Shown: positions 8,767 to 18,419, counted from the first letter of the stretch. The stretch is 64,000 nucleotides of DNA from Arthrobacter cavernae (GCF_017368795.1 NZ_JAFNLL010000031.1:1-64000), one strand, 5' to 3'. Numbers and translations: made by a program. Notes: generated by a model not told the origin, from the letters alone.

Positions 8767-9750
8767 ATGACTCCCACGCCCCTTTACCTGGACTGCGACA
8801 CCGGCATCGATGACGCCCTGGCCCTGGCCTATCTTCTGGCCTCGCCGTCGGCCGAGCTGGTGGGCATCGGCAGCGTGAGCGGAAACGTCTCCGCCGCCGT
8901 CGGCGCCGTGAACACCCTGGACCTGCTGGCACTGGCCGGCCGCCCGGACATCCCGGTGGCCGTGGGCGCGCACGACCCGCTCGTACGAGCGTTCGACGGC
9001 GGTGCGCCGCACGTGCACGGGGCCAACGGAATCGGCGGCGTCGTGCTGCCCACGTCCGGGACCGCTCAGATGGACGAAACCGCGGCCGAGATGCTGGTCC
9101 GCCTGGCCAACGAGTATCCGGGCGAGCTGAAGGTCGTGGCGATCGGCCCGCTGACCAACATTGCCCACGCCCTGCGCCTGGAGCCGCGCCTGCCGGAACT
9201 CGTTGCCGGTATCACCCTCATGGGCGGCGCCGCGATGGTCCCGGGCAACATCACACCGGTGGCCGAGGCCAACATCGCCAACGACCCCGAGGCCGCCCGC
9301 GAAGTCCTCGCCGCCCCGTGGAACGTCACCATGGTCCCGCTGGACGTCACCATGGCCAACGTCCTGGAAGAGGAACACCGCCTGGAGCTCCTCGCCTCGG
9401 AAAATCCGGTGGCCCGGGCCCTGGGTGAGATGCTGGGCTACTACTACCGCTTCTACGAGGGCATCTTCGGCCGGGCATGCTCCGCCATGCACGATCCCCT
9501 CGCAGCCGCCGTCGCGCTCGACGCCGTCGCGCTGAGGACGGCGCCGGTGGTCCACGCCGAGGTCGACGCCGGCAACGGCCCCGGCCGCGGCCAGACGGTC
9601 TGCGACCTGCGCGGCATGCACGTGGGCTACCCGGAGCAGCCAGGCGCCCACTGCCGCGTGGTCCTGGAGCTTGAGCAGGACTTCGCCCCGCACCTGATGG
9701 ACGTTCTGCTGGGCCGGGTGCCCGCGGCTATCGGGGCCCGCAATTCCTGA
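8767..9750 (+). CDS. Nucleoside hydrolase (inosine-uridine preferring type)
   Basis: This enzyme hydrolyses the N-glycosidic bond of ribonucleosides to a free base and ribose. The 327-residue product starts with LYLDCDTGIDDALALAY, the DxDxxxDD Ca2+-binding signature of the family. It continues with VAVGAHDPLVR, HVHGANGIGG and KVVAIGPLTNIAHALRLEP, all family blocks, and ends with MHDPLAAAVALD, which carries the distal metal-binding Asp. ATG at 8767 is preceded by AGAAGGA. Substrate breadth (purine, pyrimidine or both) cannot be read from sequence. It completes a transport, hydrolysis and ribose-phosphorylation route with the adjacent carrier and rbsK. Confidence 0.92.
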   Translation: MTPTPLYLDCDTGIDDALALAYLLASPSAELVGIGSVSGNVSAAVGAVNTLDLLALAGRPDIPVAVGAHDPLVRAFDGGAPHVHGANGIGGVVLPTSGTAQMDETAAEMLVRLANEYPGELKVVAIGPLTNIAHALRLEPRLPELVAGITLMGGAAMVPGNITPVAEANIANDPEAAREVLAAPWNVTMVPLDVTMANVLEEEHRLELLASENPVARALGEMLGYYYRFYEGIFGRACSAMHDPLAAAVALDAVALRTAPVVHAEVDAGNGPGRGQTVCDLRGMHVGYPEQPGAHCRVVLELEQDFAPHLMDVLLGRVPAAIGARNS

Positions 9751-9767
9751 CCCCTTTTGAAACACGA

Positions 9768-9808
9768 AAGCCCGCGACACGCCGTGCATCACGGTGTGTC
9801 GCGGGCTT
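9768..9808. terminator. Bidirectional terminator hairpin
   Basis: AAGCCCGCGACAC at 9768 pairs with GTGTCGCGGGCTT ending at 9808, and an inner stem (CCGTG/CACGG) extends it into one long hairpin. It lies between the convergent nucleoside hydrolase and ABC ATPase genes and probably serves both. Confidence 0.75.
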
Positions 9809-9839
9809 CGCTGCGCCAAAGAAGGTCAGGGAGCGCGCC

Positions 9840-10616
9840 TCAAAGGACGCGGCTGAGGAACTCCTTGGTGCGGTCATGCTGCGGGTTGGCGATGATTTCA
9901 CGGGGATCGCCCGATTCCACCACCACGCCGCCGTCCATGAAGGTCAGGGTGTCGCCCACTTCACGGGCGAAGCCGATCTCGTGGGTCACCACGATCATGG
10001 TCATGCCGGACTTCGCCAGGTCCTTCATCACGTTGAGCACGTCGCCCACAAGCTCGGGGTCCAGGGCCGAGGTCGGTTCGTCGAAGAGCATCAGACCGGG
10101 TTCCATGGCCAGGGCGCGGGCGATTGCCACGCGTTGCTGCTGTCCGCCGGAGAGCTGGGCCGGATAGTGGTTGGCACGTTGGGCCAGGCCCACCCGGTCC
10201 AGGAGCTCAAGGGCCTGGGTCCGGGCGAAATCCTCGCCCTTTCTTTTGACCTGCGTGGGCGCCTCCATGACGTTTTGCAGGGCCGTCTTGTGCGGGAACA
10301 GGTTGAACCGCTGGAAGACCATGCCGATCTCCCGGCGCTGGGCGGCAATCTCCTTCTTCTTGAGGTCGTGTAGGCGGCCGTTGACTTCGCGGTAGCCGAT
10401 CAACTGGCCGTCCACGGAAATGCGCCCGGCGCTGATGGTCTCCAGCAGATTGATGCAGCGCAGCATCGTGGACTTGCCGGAGCCGGAGGGCCCGATCACC
10501 ACCGACACCTCGCCCTGCTTCACGGTCAGGTCAATGCCGCGCAGGACGTGGTGCTGGCCGTAGTACTTGTGCAGGCCTTCGATCCGCACCAGCGGCTTTT
10601 CGGCGATCATCGTCAT
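9840..10616 (-). CDS. Polar amino-acid ABC transporter, ATP-binding protein
   Basis: A 258-residue cytoplasmic ATPase of the HisP/GlnQ type that powers amino-acid uptake. Walker A is [10 protein letters not shown] (residues about 41-50), the Q-loop is [18 protein letters not shown], the ABC signature is [15 protein letters not shown], and Walker B is [12 protein letters not shown], followed by the VTHE switch histidine. The start ATG sits behind GGAGGAGG and overlaps the permease stop by 4 bp, a sign of translational coupling. It is the last gene of an SBP-permease-ATPase operon. The amino acid carried is not determined. Confidence 0.94.
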   Translation of the reverse strand: MTMIAEKPLVRIEGLHKYYGQHHVLRGIDLTVKQGEVSVVIGPSGSGKSTMLRCINLLETISAGRISVDGQLIGYREVNGRLHDLKKKEIAAQRREIGMVFQRFNLFPHKTALQNVMEAPTQVKRKGEDFARTQALELLDRVGLAQRANHYPAQLSGGQQQRVAIARALAMEPGLMLFDEPTSALDPELVGDVLNVMKDLAKSGMTMIVVTHEIGFAREVGDTLTFMDGGVVVESGDPREIIANPQHDRTKEFLSRVL

Positions 10617-11656
10617 TTTGCCTCCTCCTTGGGAAGGTCCGTGCCCGGGCTCTGCTGTGGTGCCGCCACGGCAGCGGCGGCCCGGGCGGCCGCCGGGTTG
10701 ACCGCCACAGCCGCCTGGCCGGAGTCGACCCCCTTGCCGTAGTAGGCCTCCAGGTAGTGCTGGCCCACCATCAACAGGCTGGTGATCACCAGGTACCAGA
10801 TCGCCGCGACGATCAGCAGGGGAATGGGCTGGTAGGTCCGGTTGGCCAGGGCGTTGGTCGCGAACGTCAAGTCCAGGGTGAAGGGCACGGCCAGGACCAG
10901 GGAAGTGGTCTTGAGCATGCCGATGGTTTCGTTGCCGGTGGGCGGAACGATGATGCGCATGGCCTGCGGCAGGATGATCCGCCACATGATCTTGGCGTCG
11001 CTCATACCAAGGGCTTCGGCGGCTTCCGTCTGGCCCTTGTCCACGGACTTCAATCCGGCACGGAAGATCTCGGCCAGGTAGGCCGATTCGTTCAGGGCGA
11101 GGCCCAGGATAGCCGCCGCAATCGGGGTGATAATGGACGAGGTGCTGAGGTCGAACAGTTCCGGGCCGAACGGGACGCCAGCGCTGATCTTCGGGTAGAG
11201 CACCGCGAGCAGGCCCCAGAAGACCAGCTGGGTGTAGACCGGAGTGCCGCGGAAGAACCACACCCACAGCCAGCTGGACCAGCGGAAAATCGGGTTGTCC
11301 GATTGCCGCATGACGGCAAGCAGGATGGCCAGCACGACCGCAATGGCCATCGACGCCACGGTCAGCAGCAGGGTCCACCCCATGCCCTGGACCACCTTGA
11401 CGTCCAGGATGTAGGTGCCCACGATTTCCCAACGGAAATTCGGGTTGGTCACCATGCTCTGCAGCATGAGGGCCACGAGGCCAAGGATGACGACGGCGCT
11501 GATCCAGCGGCCGGGGTGCCTTACCGGGACGGCGTTGTTGAGGACGGGGTTGTTTAGGACCGGAGCCCCGGCGTGCGGCGCTGGTTCTTCGGTATCCGAC
11601 GCCGGACTGTGCGGCTGGCGCTCCGGCGCCCAGGTGCTTGTGCCGGCCTGCGTCAC
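10613..11656 (-). CDS. Polar amino-acid ABC transporter, permease
   Basis: A 347-residue membrane protein of the HisMQ type. A ~50-residue N-terminal tail precedes the first helix ([15 protein letters not shown]). The core has about five more helices, including [23 protein letters not shown], and the EAA loop [20 protein letters not shown] that docks the ATPase. The C-terminal tail is Ala-rich ([16 protein letters not shown]). The GTG start overlaps the substrate-binding gene's stop in GTGA, and its own stop overlaps the ATPase start. With only one permease gene, it presumably forms a homodimer. Confidence 0.9.
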   Translation of the reverse strand: MTQAGTSTWAPERQPHSPASDTEEPAPHAGAPVLNNPVLNNAVPVRHPGRWISAVVILGLVALMLQSMVTNPNFRWEIVGTYILDVKVVQGMGWTLLLTVASMAIAVVLAILLAVMRQSDNPIFRWSSWLWVWFFRGTPVYTQLVFWGLLAVLYPKISAGVPFGPELFDLSTSSIITPIAAAILGLALNESAYLAEIFRAGLKSVDKGQTEAAEALGMSDAKIMWRIILPQAMRIIVPPTGNETIGMLKTTSLVLAVPFTLDLTFATNALANRTYQPIPLLIVAAIWYLVITSLLMVGQHYLEAYYGKGVDSGQAAVAVNPAAARAAAAVAAPQQSPGTDLPKEEAK

Positions 11657-12591
11657 TGGGACACTGCCGGGTTGAGTTCGGACTTGGTAACGGCGCCCTC
11701 GGTGTTGTTCCAGCTCTTGAGGATCTTGGTGTAGCTGCCGTCGGCGATGAGGCTGTTCATCGTCTTGGTCACCAGCTCGGCGAGTGCTGTGTCGCTTTTG
11801 GCGACCGTGATGCCCTGGGGTGCGGCGTCGTAGACCTCGCCAAGGGTCTGCAGCTGGTCTCCGGTCTGGGATAGGGCGTAACCGATGATCGGCGAATCGG
11901 CTGCCATGACGTCGATGCCGCCGTTGACCAGGCGGGTGGTGACGTCGGCCTGGTTCTTCAGGGAGACAACGTTGATGGCGGGCTTGCCGGCGTCGACGCA
12001 TGCCTTCGAACGTCCGGAGACATCCGGGTTCTCCTGGATGGTGCCGGTCTGGACGCCGACGGTCTTGCCGCAGAGGTCATCCAGGCTGATGTTCTTTGGG
12101 TTTCCCTTCTGGACCGCCCACAGGACCCCGGCGTTGAAGTAGCTCACCATGTTCACGGCCTTGAGGCGTTCCGGGTTGACCGTAAAGGAGGAGATGCCCA
12201 GATCGAACTTGGGGCCCAGCGAGGGCAGGATCCCCGCGAACTCTGCAGTCTGCACTTGGGCTTTCAGGCCCAGCTTCGCGGCGATTGCTTTGGCGAGGTC
12301 GACGTCGTAGCCCACCGCGGTCTGACCGTCCGGTCCGAGGAACTCGGCCGGGGCGTAGGTGGTGTCCGAGCCGAAGGTCAGAGTGCCCTTGGACCTGATG
12401 GCCGCGGGGACCATCTCCGCGAGGGCATCATCCTTGGCAACCGTCGTGGGATCAAAGGCCGCAGCTGCGCCGCCGGAGGCGGCGGGCCCGGCGGGCGCCG
12501 TCTCCGAGGCGTTGGTGCAGGAGGTGAGGGCCAGCGCGGCCGCGAGGCCCAGGGCGGCGATGGTGGAGGCTGAACGGGAACGGAGCGGCAT
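11653..12591 (-). CDS. Amino-acid ABC transporter substrate-binding lipoprotein
   Basis: A 312-residue extracytoplasmic receptor. The signal peptide ends in the lipobox LTSC, with Cys25 as the lipidation site. After a Gly/Ala-rich linker the body is an SBP_bac_3 domain. It shows [38 protein letters not shown] and [10 protein letters not shown], in family order. It is the first gene of the operon. The upstream oxidoreductase gene is separated by a strong terminator, so a separate promoter is expected in the 80-bp gap. The ligand is unknown; polar or charged amino acids are usual for this family. Confidence 0.93.
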   Translation of the reverse strand: MPLRSRSASTIAALGLAAALALTSCTNASETAPAGPAASGGAAAAFDPTTVAKDDALAEMVPAAIRSKGTLTFGSDTTYAPAEFLGPDGQTAVGYDVDLAKAIAAKLGLKAQVQTAEFAGILPSLGPKFDLGISSFTVNPERLKAVNMVSYFNAGVLWAVQKGNPKNISLDDLCGKTVGVQTGTIQENPDVSGRSKACVDAGKPAINVVSLKNQADVTTRLVNGGIDVMAADSPIIGYALSQTGDQLQTLGEVYDAAPQGITVAKSDTALAELVTKTMNSLIADGSYTKILKSWNNTEGAVTKSELNPAVSQ

Positions 12592-12630
12592 CGTTGATGC
12601 TCCTTTGCTTCGAGGGACTGACTGCTGGTG

Positions 12631-12672
12631 AAAAAGGGGCGGCAGGCCGGAGTGCGCCCGGCCTGCCGGCGC
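12631..12672 (-). terminator. Intrinsic terminator after the FAD oxidoreductase gene
   Basis: Read on the minus strand, a 12-bp GC-rich stem (GCCGGCAGGCCGG against CCGGCCTGCCGC, 7-nt loop) is followed by CCCCTTTTT, a classical Rho-independent terminator. It separates the oxidoreductase from the ABC transporter operon. Confidence 0.8.
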
Positions 12673-14259
12673 TTACTGATCGGCGAGGTTTTCCAGGACG
12701 GCCATTGCCGCATTGTGGCCGCCGATGCCGCTCACGCCGCCGCCGCGCCGGGCGCCGGAACCGCAGACGAGGATGCGCGGGTTCCCGGTGCTGACGCCCC
12801 AGCGTTCGGCCGCCGTGTTCCGCGGTGCTTCGTCTTCGAGGAACGGCCACTGCAGGGAACCGTGGAAGATGTTGCCGCCGGGCATGTTGATGGCGTGCTC
12901 AAGGTCCAGGGTGGTCTTGGTTTCAATGCACGGATTGCCGTTGGCGTCCTTGAGGATCAGGTCCTCGATCGGCTCGGCGAGCACCGAATTCAGTGACGCG
13001 AGCACCGCTGCCTGGAGTTCTTCGCGGCGTGCGTCGTTGTTCTCCTCGGTGATCCATCGGTCGGGAACGTGCAGGCCGAAGACGGTAAGCGTCTGTGCCC
13101 CGGCTTCCACGAGCTCCGGCGAGAGGATGCTCGGGTCCGTCAGGGAGTGGCAGTAGACCTCGCAGGGCAGCGGGTTCGGGATGGCGCCCCGGAGTGCTTC
13201 CTGGAAGGCTTCCTCGAGGCGTCCGTAGCCTTCGTTGATGTGGAACGTTCCACCGAAGGCGGCTTCGGGTGCCACGGATTTGTCGTTGAGCCGGGGTAGC
13301 CGTGCGAGCAGCAGGTTGACCTTGACCTGGGCGCCTTCGGGCCGCGCGGACTCCACGGTGCCCTCACCGGCGTGGCCCAGCAGGCCGTTGAGCACCCACG
13401 GAGCAATGTTTGTCAGGACGTGCCGTCCCTCCACTGCGTGCTCTTCGCCGTCAAGGCGGTAGCGGACACCGCCGTCGGCGGAGATCGAGGTGACCTCGGC
13501 ACTGGTGACCAGCCTCGCCCCGGCCTCCCGGGCCGCGCGTTCGAGCTCGCGGGAGACGACGCCCATGCCGCCGATCGGGATGTCCCAGTCGCCGGTTTCA
13601 TTCCCGACGACGTGGTAGAGGAAGCAGCGGTTGGCATCCAGTGACGGGTCGTCCAGCGACGTGAAGGTGCCGATGAGCGCGTCGGTCGCCACCACGCCGC
13701 GGACGACGTCGTTCCCGAAACGCCGGGCGATGGCCTGGCCGAGCGGTTGTTCGATGAGCTCGTCCCACAGGGCGTCGTCGTCGAGCAGCTTGCGGGCTTC
13801 GGAGCGGCTCGGCAGCGGTCCGCAGAAGGTGGGGAACAGGGCCCGGGCCAGGCGCTCGGTGTCGGTATTGAATTCCCGCATGGCGTCGAAGTCGGCGTCG
13901 TTGCCGGCTACACGCTTGAAGGATCCGCGGGTGGCGTCGGCGTCGGCCCCGTCGATCAGCAGCCCGGCGGCGGTGTTGCCGGGCACCGGGGTGTAGGAGG
14001 AGTAGCGGCGGCGGGCCAGTTCGATGTCCAGGCCCAGATCCTCGATGATCTGCTTCGGCATCAGGCTGACCAAATAGGAATACCGTGACAGGCGGGCTTC
14101 CACACCTTCGAAGGCGGTGGCGGAGACCGCAGCGCCTCCCAGATGGTCATCGCGCTCCAGTAGGAGCACGTCCTTGCCCGCCCGCGCCAGGTAGGCGGCC
14201 GCCGTGAGGCCGTTGTGGCCTCCACCAACAATTACAACGTCGTAAGGGGTGTTGTTCAT
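12673..14259 (-). CDS. FAD-dependent oxidoreductase, phytoene-dehydrogenase-like
   Basis: A 528-residue flavoprotein with an N-terminal Rossmann motif, VVIVGGGHNGLTAAAYLARAGKDVLLLE. A second FAD block follows (GGAAVSATAFEGVEARLSRYSYLVSLM), with a C-terminal FAD contact in GNPRILVCGSGARRGGGVSGIGGHNAA. The pattern GGGHNGLTAAAYLARAG matches the CrtI-like/PYROXD2-like group (COG1233) rather than true carotenoid desaturases, and no carotenoid gene is nearby. Its neighbours are amino-acid transport, MHS transport and amide hydrolysis genes, so a role in amine or amino-acid breakdown is possible. The substrate is unknown. Confidence 0.85.
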   Translation of the reverse strand: MNNTPYDVVIVGGGHNGLTAAAYLARAGKDVLLLERDDHLGGAAVSATAFEGVEARLSRYSYLVSLMPKQIIEDLGLDIELARRRYSSYTPVPGNTAAGLLIDGADADATRGSFKRVAGNDADFDAMREFNTDTERLARALFPTFCGPLPSRSEARKLLDDDALWDELIEQPLGQAIARRFGNDVVRGVVATDALIGTFTSLDDPSLDANRCFLYHVVGNETGDWDIPIGGMGVVSRELERAAREAGARLVTSAEVTSISADGGVRYRLDGEEHAVEGRHVLTNIAPWVLNGLLGHAGEGTVESARPEGAQVKVNLLLARLPRLNDKSVAPEAAFGGTFHINEGYGRLEEAFQEALRGAIPNPLPCEVYCHSLTDPSILSPELVEAGAQTLTVFGLHVPDRWITEENNDARREELQAAVLASLNSVLAEPIEDLILKDANGNPCIETKTTLDLEHAINMPGGNIFHGSLQWPFLEDEAPRNTAAERWGVSTGNPRILVCGSGARRGGGVSGIGGHNAAMAVLENLADQ

Positions 14260-14440
14260 GCGCCCAACGTAGGGGCAGGCTTCGACTTCCTAATACAACT
14301 AACTGTGACTCATAAGCAATTTTCGTCCTTAGGCTGCAAGAATCTGTGACGAGCATCACCGATTGGTGTCTGGAAGCGCATTATTACTTCCAACCGGGCC
14401 CTTCATGGCAACCGGCTGAAGACAGGAGCCTTAACAGGAA

Positions 14441-14479
14441 GGCCCGCGGCGCTCCGTGGAAGACGGAGTGCCGCGGGCC
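14441..14479 (-). terminator. Hairpin after the MHS transporter gene
   Basis: GGCCCGCGGCGCTCCGT pairs with ACGGAGTGCCGCGGGCC (one wobble) across a 5-nt loop, 22 bp beyond the transporter stop. This is probably the end of the amidohydrolase-transporter transcript. The rest of 14260-14440 holds the oxidoreductase promoter region; no clear motif was found there. Confidence 0.65.
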
Positions 14480-14500
14480 CTGTAAGCCCTTGCAGAGCCC

Positions 14501-15796
14501 CTAGTGCGTCAGGTCCTTGCCCTTCGTTTCCGGAATGGTGAACACGAACGCGATGCCCACGGCCAGCAGCACGATCGCGTAGACGTTGAACAGGCCGCCC
14601 TGGCCGATGCTTGCCAGCCAGGTCTGCAGGTACGGGGCGGTGCCGCCGAACGCCGCAACGCAGATGGAGTAGGGGACGCCGACGCCCACGGTGCGGATCT
14701 TGGTGGGGAACAGCTCGGCGTACACGGCCGGGACGATCGCGGCGGCACCGGCAATGAAGAACAGCATCACGGACATGCCGACGGCCAGCTGCCACGGGGA
14801 ATCCTTCAGCAGCCAGGTCATCGGGAAGTGCATGAGGGCGGAACCGGCGGCGCTGGCAATCAGCACGGGCTTGCGGCCGATCCGGTCCGAGAGCCGGCCC
14901 CAGAAGGGGAGCGCGGCGATGAACACGATGTTGCCCACCACGCTGGCCCACAGCGCGGCGCCGCGGTCCATCTTGAGGGTGGTGGAGGCGTAGCTCGGTG
15001 CCACCACGCCCCAGACGTAGTAGATGACCGTGAGCCCCACGGTGAGGCCGATGACCTGCAGCGCCTGCTTGCGGTGCCGGAAGATCTGCGGCCACATCGG
15101 CTCGTGCTTCTCCTTAACGGTCTCCGCTTCGAAGGCCTCGGTCTCCTTCATCCGTGCCCGCATCACCAAGGCGTACACGCCCAAGGCGCCGCCAATGAGG
15201 AATGGAATGCGCCAGCCCCACGCGGCCATGTCGGCCTTGCTCAGCACTCCGGAAAGGACGGCGCCCAGAAGGGTTCCGAACAGGATGCCCACGGTGCCCG
15301 AGGTGTAGATGAGCGTGGCCCAGAAGCCGCGCTTTTCCTTGGGGGCCATCTCTGACAGGTACGTCTGGGACGACGGCAGCTCGCCGCCGTGCGCCAGGCC
15401 CTGGATGAGGCGGGCGAGCAGCAGCATGATCGAGGCGAACACGCCCACCGACTCGAACGTGGGAGCGATGCCGATCAGCAGGCTGCCGAAGGCGCCGAGG
15501 GCGACGGCGAAGGTCATGGAGGTCTTGCGGCCGATCCGGTCGCCGATCCAGCCGAACACGAAGCCACCGAAGGGCCGGGCCACGAAGCCGACGGCGAAGA
15601 TCGCCAGCGTGGACAGGATGGCCGAGGTGGGATCGGACTTGCTGAAGAGGGCGCTCGCGATGAACGGGGCGAAGGTGGCGTAGATGGCCCAGTCGTACCA
15701 TTCGACGGCGTTGCCGATGCCGGTGCCGACGAGGGTCCGCAGGTGGGACTTGTGTTCCTGGACTGCTGAGGCTGAGGCGCCTACGGTGGCGGTCAT
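14501..15796 (-). CDS. MFS transporter, metabolite:H+ symporter (MHS) family
   Basis: A 431-residue, 12-helix proton symporter. Helix 1 contains the family block GTGIGNAVEWYDWAIYATFAPFIA. Loop 2-3 is FGWIGDRIGRKTSM, with the further RPFGGFVFG motif before it, and helix 4 continues with RLIQGLAHGGELPSSQTYLSEMAP. Members of this family import organic acids, osmolytes and aromatic acids (ShiA, KgtP, ProP). The ATG used has GGAG eight bases upstream; a TTG four codons earlier is less likely. It starts 29 bp after the amidohydrolase, so the two are probably co-transcribed and may handle the same compound. Confidence 0.9.
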   Translation of the reverse strand: MTATVGASASAVQEHKSHLRTLVGTGIGNAVEWYDWAIYATFAPFIASALFSKSDPTSAILSTLAIFAVGFVARPFGGFVFGWIGDRIGRKTSMTFAVALGAFGSLLIGIAPTFESVGVFASIMLLLARLIQGLAHGGELPSSQTYLSEMAPKEKRGFWATLIYTSGTVGILFGTLLGAVLSGVLSKADMAAWGWRIPFLIGGALGVYALVMRARMKETEAFEAETVKEKHEPMWPQIFRHRKQALQVIGLTVGLTVIYYVWGVVAPSYASTTLKMDRGAALWASVVGNIVFIAALPFWGRLSDRIGRKPVLIASAAGSALMHFPMTWLLKDSPWQLAVGMSVMLFFIAGAAAIVPAVYAELFPTKIRTVGVGVPYSICVAAFGGTAPYLQTWLASIGQGGLFNVYAIVLLAVGIAFVFTIPETKGKDLTH

Positions 15797-15825
15797 TTCG
15801 TGCTCCAAAGTGCTGGGTGGATGGA

Positions 15826-17055
15826 TCAGTTGCCGGCGCCGGCGCTGGCAAGGGTTGCGATGCGGGAGACGGCGAGCTCTGCGTAGAGCGCAGCGCCGTC
15901 GGACAGTACGCCGTCGTCAAAAGTGGCATAGGGGGAGTGGTTGAACGGTGAGGTGGTGTGGTCCGCGCCCCGGGGCACGGCGCTGAGACCCACGAACGTG
16001 CCGGGCACTTCGGCCAGGACACGCGAGAAATCCTCCGAGCCGCTCATCGGAGTGGCCCAGCGGGAGAGCCGGGAATCGCCGAACATGCCGGAGATGACGT
16101 TCTCGGCAGTGTTGGTCTCATCCTCGTCCGTGATGGTGAGGGGGTATTCGCCGCGGTAGTCGACGTCCACCTCGAGGCCGTGGGCGGCAGCGATGCCCTT
16201 GAGTAGCACGGGGATGGCCTTCATCATCCGTTCCCGGGATTTTTCCGAGAAGGTGCGGATGGTGGCTTCGAAGCGCGCGGATTCGGGGATGACGTTGCGC
16301 TTGGTGCCTGCCTGCAGGAGGCCGACGGTCAGGACCACGGGATCGAACATGTTGAACTGACGGGTAATCATGACCTGCAAGGCCGTCACCATTTCGGCGG
16401 CTGCAGTGACCGGGTCCTTCGCCGAATACGGCGCGGAGCCGTGGCCGCCTGCCCCCAGGACGGTGACGAAGAGCCCGTCGGAGGCGCTAAGCATGACGCC
16501 CGGCTTGGTGCAGAACTGGCCGTGCGGCTCCAACGCGGAGAAGACGTGCATGCCGTAGGCGGCATCCACGCGGCGGCCGGCGGCTTCCAGTACACCCTCG
16601 CGGATCATGTGGCCCGCGCCGTCGAAGCCTTCCTCTCCCGGCTGGAACATCAGGACGACGTCGCCGGCGAGCTGCTCACGGCGTTCGGCCAGCAGGGTGG
16701 CGGCACCGGCAAGCATGGAGGTGTGGAGGTCGTGGCCGCAGGCGTGCATGGCGCCGTCGATGCGTGAGGTGTAGTCGACGCCGGTGCGTTCCTGGACGGG
16801 GAGGCCGTCCATGTCGGCGCGGAGCAGGACAGCCGGCTTCTCGGCCGAAGCGTGCGGCGCGCCGCCGCGCAGGACCGCGGTGACCGACGTCGTGCTCTCA
16901 CCGAGGGTGATTTCGTACGGCAGCCCGTCGAGCGCCTTGAGGACTTTTTCCTGGGTCCGGGGGAGGTCCAGGCCGATCTCCGGCTCCTGATGGAGCTCGT
17001 GGCGGAACCGCGCGATTTCGCCCTGCAGTTCCTTGGCATCGGTGGTGATCGACAT
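15826..17055 (-). CDS. M20-family amidohydrolase (N-acyl-amino-acid or hippurate hydrolase type)
   Basis: A 409-residue metal-dependent amidohydrolase that releases an amino acid from an N-acyl, N-carbamoyl or similar amide. Metal ligands are seen in DGAMHACGHDLHTSML, in the FQPGEEG segment (catalytic and metal-binding Glu) and in YGMHVFS. A His near the C-terminus, in FNHSPYATFDDG, completes the site. The dimerisation lid carries GAGGHGSAPYSAKDPV and RNVIPESARFEATIRTFSE. CAGGAG precedes the ATG. It is divergent from the double Lrp regulator, whose candidate operator lies between them. The exact amide substrate is unknown. Confidence 0.9.
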   Translation of the reverse strand: MSITTDAKELQGEIARFRHELHQEPEIGLDLPRTQEKVLKALDGLPYEITLGESTTSVTAVLRGGAPHASAEKPAVLLRADMDGLPVQERTGVDYTSRIDGAMHACGHDLHTSMLAGAATLLAERREQLAGDVVLMFQPGEEGFDGAGHMIREGVLEAAGRRVDAAYGMHVFSALEPHGQFCTKPGVMLSASDGLFVTVLGAGGHGSAPYSAKDPVTAAAEMVTALQVMITRQFNMFDPVVLTVGLLQAGTKRNVIPESARFEATIRTFSEKSRERMMKAIPVLLKGIAAAHGLEVDVDYRGEYPLTITDEDETNTAENVISGMFGDSRLSRWATPMSGSEDFSRVLAEVPGTFVGLSAVPRGADHTTSPFNHSPYATFDDGVLSDGAALYAELAVSRIATLASAGAGN

Positions 17056-17097
17056 CTGTTCTCCTGTTTCCCGAACGGTTGGTAAGTCCTACTAGCC

Positions 17098-17122
17098 ATT
17101 GTGGAGTGACTGGCTTCACAAT
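17098..17122. promoter_or_regulatory. Candidate Lrp-type operator
   Basis: ATTGTGGAG and CTTCACAAT form an inverted repeat with eight of nine pairs and a 7-bp centre, midway between the divergent amidohydrolase and Lrp-like genes. Size and position fit an Lrp/AsnC dimer site. This is inference from symmetry only. Confidence 0.45.
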
Positions 17123-17198
17123 CTTCCAAAGCCCTGAAAAAATTCACATGAATGCCAGAATTAACAGGATTCACGCATCATCCAGAAGGGAGTCACTG

Positions 17199-18233
17199 AT
17201 GGAACTCAGCGAAGAGGACCTGCGGCTGATCAATGCCCTGCAGATCTCGCCACGCATCAGCTGGTCGGACGCAGCCGATGTCCTCGGCGTCCATGCCACC
17301 ACGCTGGCGTCGCGGTGGGACCGGCTGCGCGAGTCTGGAGCGGCCTGGACAACGGCGCACCTCATGGGTGATCCCAAGAATGCCTGCCTTGCACTGATGG
17401 ACGTGGACTGTGAAATGCACCTCAGGCCCGAGGTCACCGCCGCGCTCGCAGCAGTTCCAGAGGTCATCACTGTTGAGGAAGCCGCCAGCAACCGTGACCT
17501 CATGCTGACCGTGATCACCCAGGACCTGGGCGAGTTCAGCAACCGGCTGCTGCCCAAGCTCAAGGAAATCCGGGGGCTCACCAAGTACCGGACCTCGCTG
17601 TGCACCCGGATCCACACCAGCGGCTATGCGTGGCGGCTCAATGTGCTGAGCCGAGCCGAGCAGCAGGCGCTGCGGGCCCTTGCCGGGCCGGAAGCGGCCA
17701 ATCCATCCGCCCCCTACGCAGTTGTCACCCCGTTGCCGGCGAGCCACATGGCGCTCCTTCCCTTCCTCGCCCGGGACGGAAGGGCCTCCGCCGCGGAAAT
17801 CGCACGCGCCCTGGGACGACACCCCGCCACGGTGCAGCGTCAGCTCGGCCGCGTGCTGGCGAGCCGGATGCTGTCCTTCCGGTGCGAAATTGCCCAGCAA
17901 TTCTCGGGCTATCCCATTACATGCCAGTGGTTCGCGAATGTTCCAGCAGGCCAGCATGAAGCCGCGGCTGCCGAACTGCGCGCCGTCAGAAACGTCAGGT
18001 TCACGGCTTCCACCACGGGGAGCACCAACTTTGTGATCATCATGTGGCTGCGTTCCCTGGCCGAGGTCATGGAGATGGAACTCGCCATCCAGCAGCGCAT
18101 TCCGGGCATTGAACTCGTCGAAAGCGTCGTGATGCTGAGTACGGCAAAGCGGGTGGGCTGGATGCTGAACCCGGACTCGACGGCGACTGGCGCCGTGGTA
18201 CCGACGGCCGCGGAGCTCCCGCCGACGGGGTAG
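17199..18233 (+). CDS. Tandem-domain Lrp/AsnC-family regulator
   Basis: A 344-residue regulator, about twice the usual Lrp length. The first half begins LSEEDLRLINALQISPRISWSDAADVLG, an AsnC helix-turn-helix, followed by an effector-type alpha/beta segment. The second half repeats the plan with SHMALLPFLARDGRASAAEIARALGRHPATVQRQLGRV and a C-terminal effector segment (FVIIMWLRSLAEVMEMELAIQQRIPGIELVES). One chain therefore supplies both halves of a pseudo-dimer. The ATG of MELSEED has AGAAGGGAG before it. Its divergent position suggests control of the amidohydrolase-MHS carrier operon and perhaps itself. Confidence 0.88.
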   Translation: MELSEEDLRLINALQISPRISWSDAADVLGVHATTLASRWDRLRESGAAWTTAHLMGDPKNACLALMDVDCEMHLRPEVTAALAAVPEVITVEEAASNRDLMLTVITQDLGEFSNRLLPKLKEIRGLTKYRTSLCTRIHTSGYAWRLNVLSRAEQQALRALAGPEAANPSAPYAVVTPLPASHMALLPFLARDGRASAAEIARALGRHPATVQRQLGRVLASRMLSFRCEIAQQFSGYPITCQWFANVPAGQHEAAAAELRAVRNVRFTASTTGSTNFVIIMWLRSLAEVMEMELAIQQRIPGIELVESVVMLSTAKRVGWMLNPDSTATGAVVPTAAELPPTG

Positions 18234-18394
18234 GCGGCCGACGGCGCCGGCTTTCGCGGGAATCACCCTGCCCGGCCGGGGCGGCTACGCGGAGGTTTTC
18301 TATGAGTCCCCGCGAGCTATTGACGCCCATGCAGTGCAGGAATAATCTCTGCGTTAACGGGGTTTTTCCCGCGTTCAAACCAAGTTTTCCGATA

Positions 18395-18419
18395 CGCCTA
18401 GGCGCGTGTCTCCTAGGCG
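18395..18419. promoter_or_regulatory. Palindromic site upstream of the DUF1326 gene
   Basis: A perfect 10-bp palindrome, CGCCTAGGCG, is followed after 7 bp by a partial copy, CCTAGGCG, ending 24 bp before the start codon. It overlaps the expected transcription start region of the DUF1326-DUF2182 operon and could bind a regulator encoded elsewhere. No matching regulator is nearby. Confidence 0.35.
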
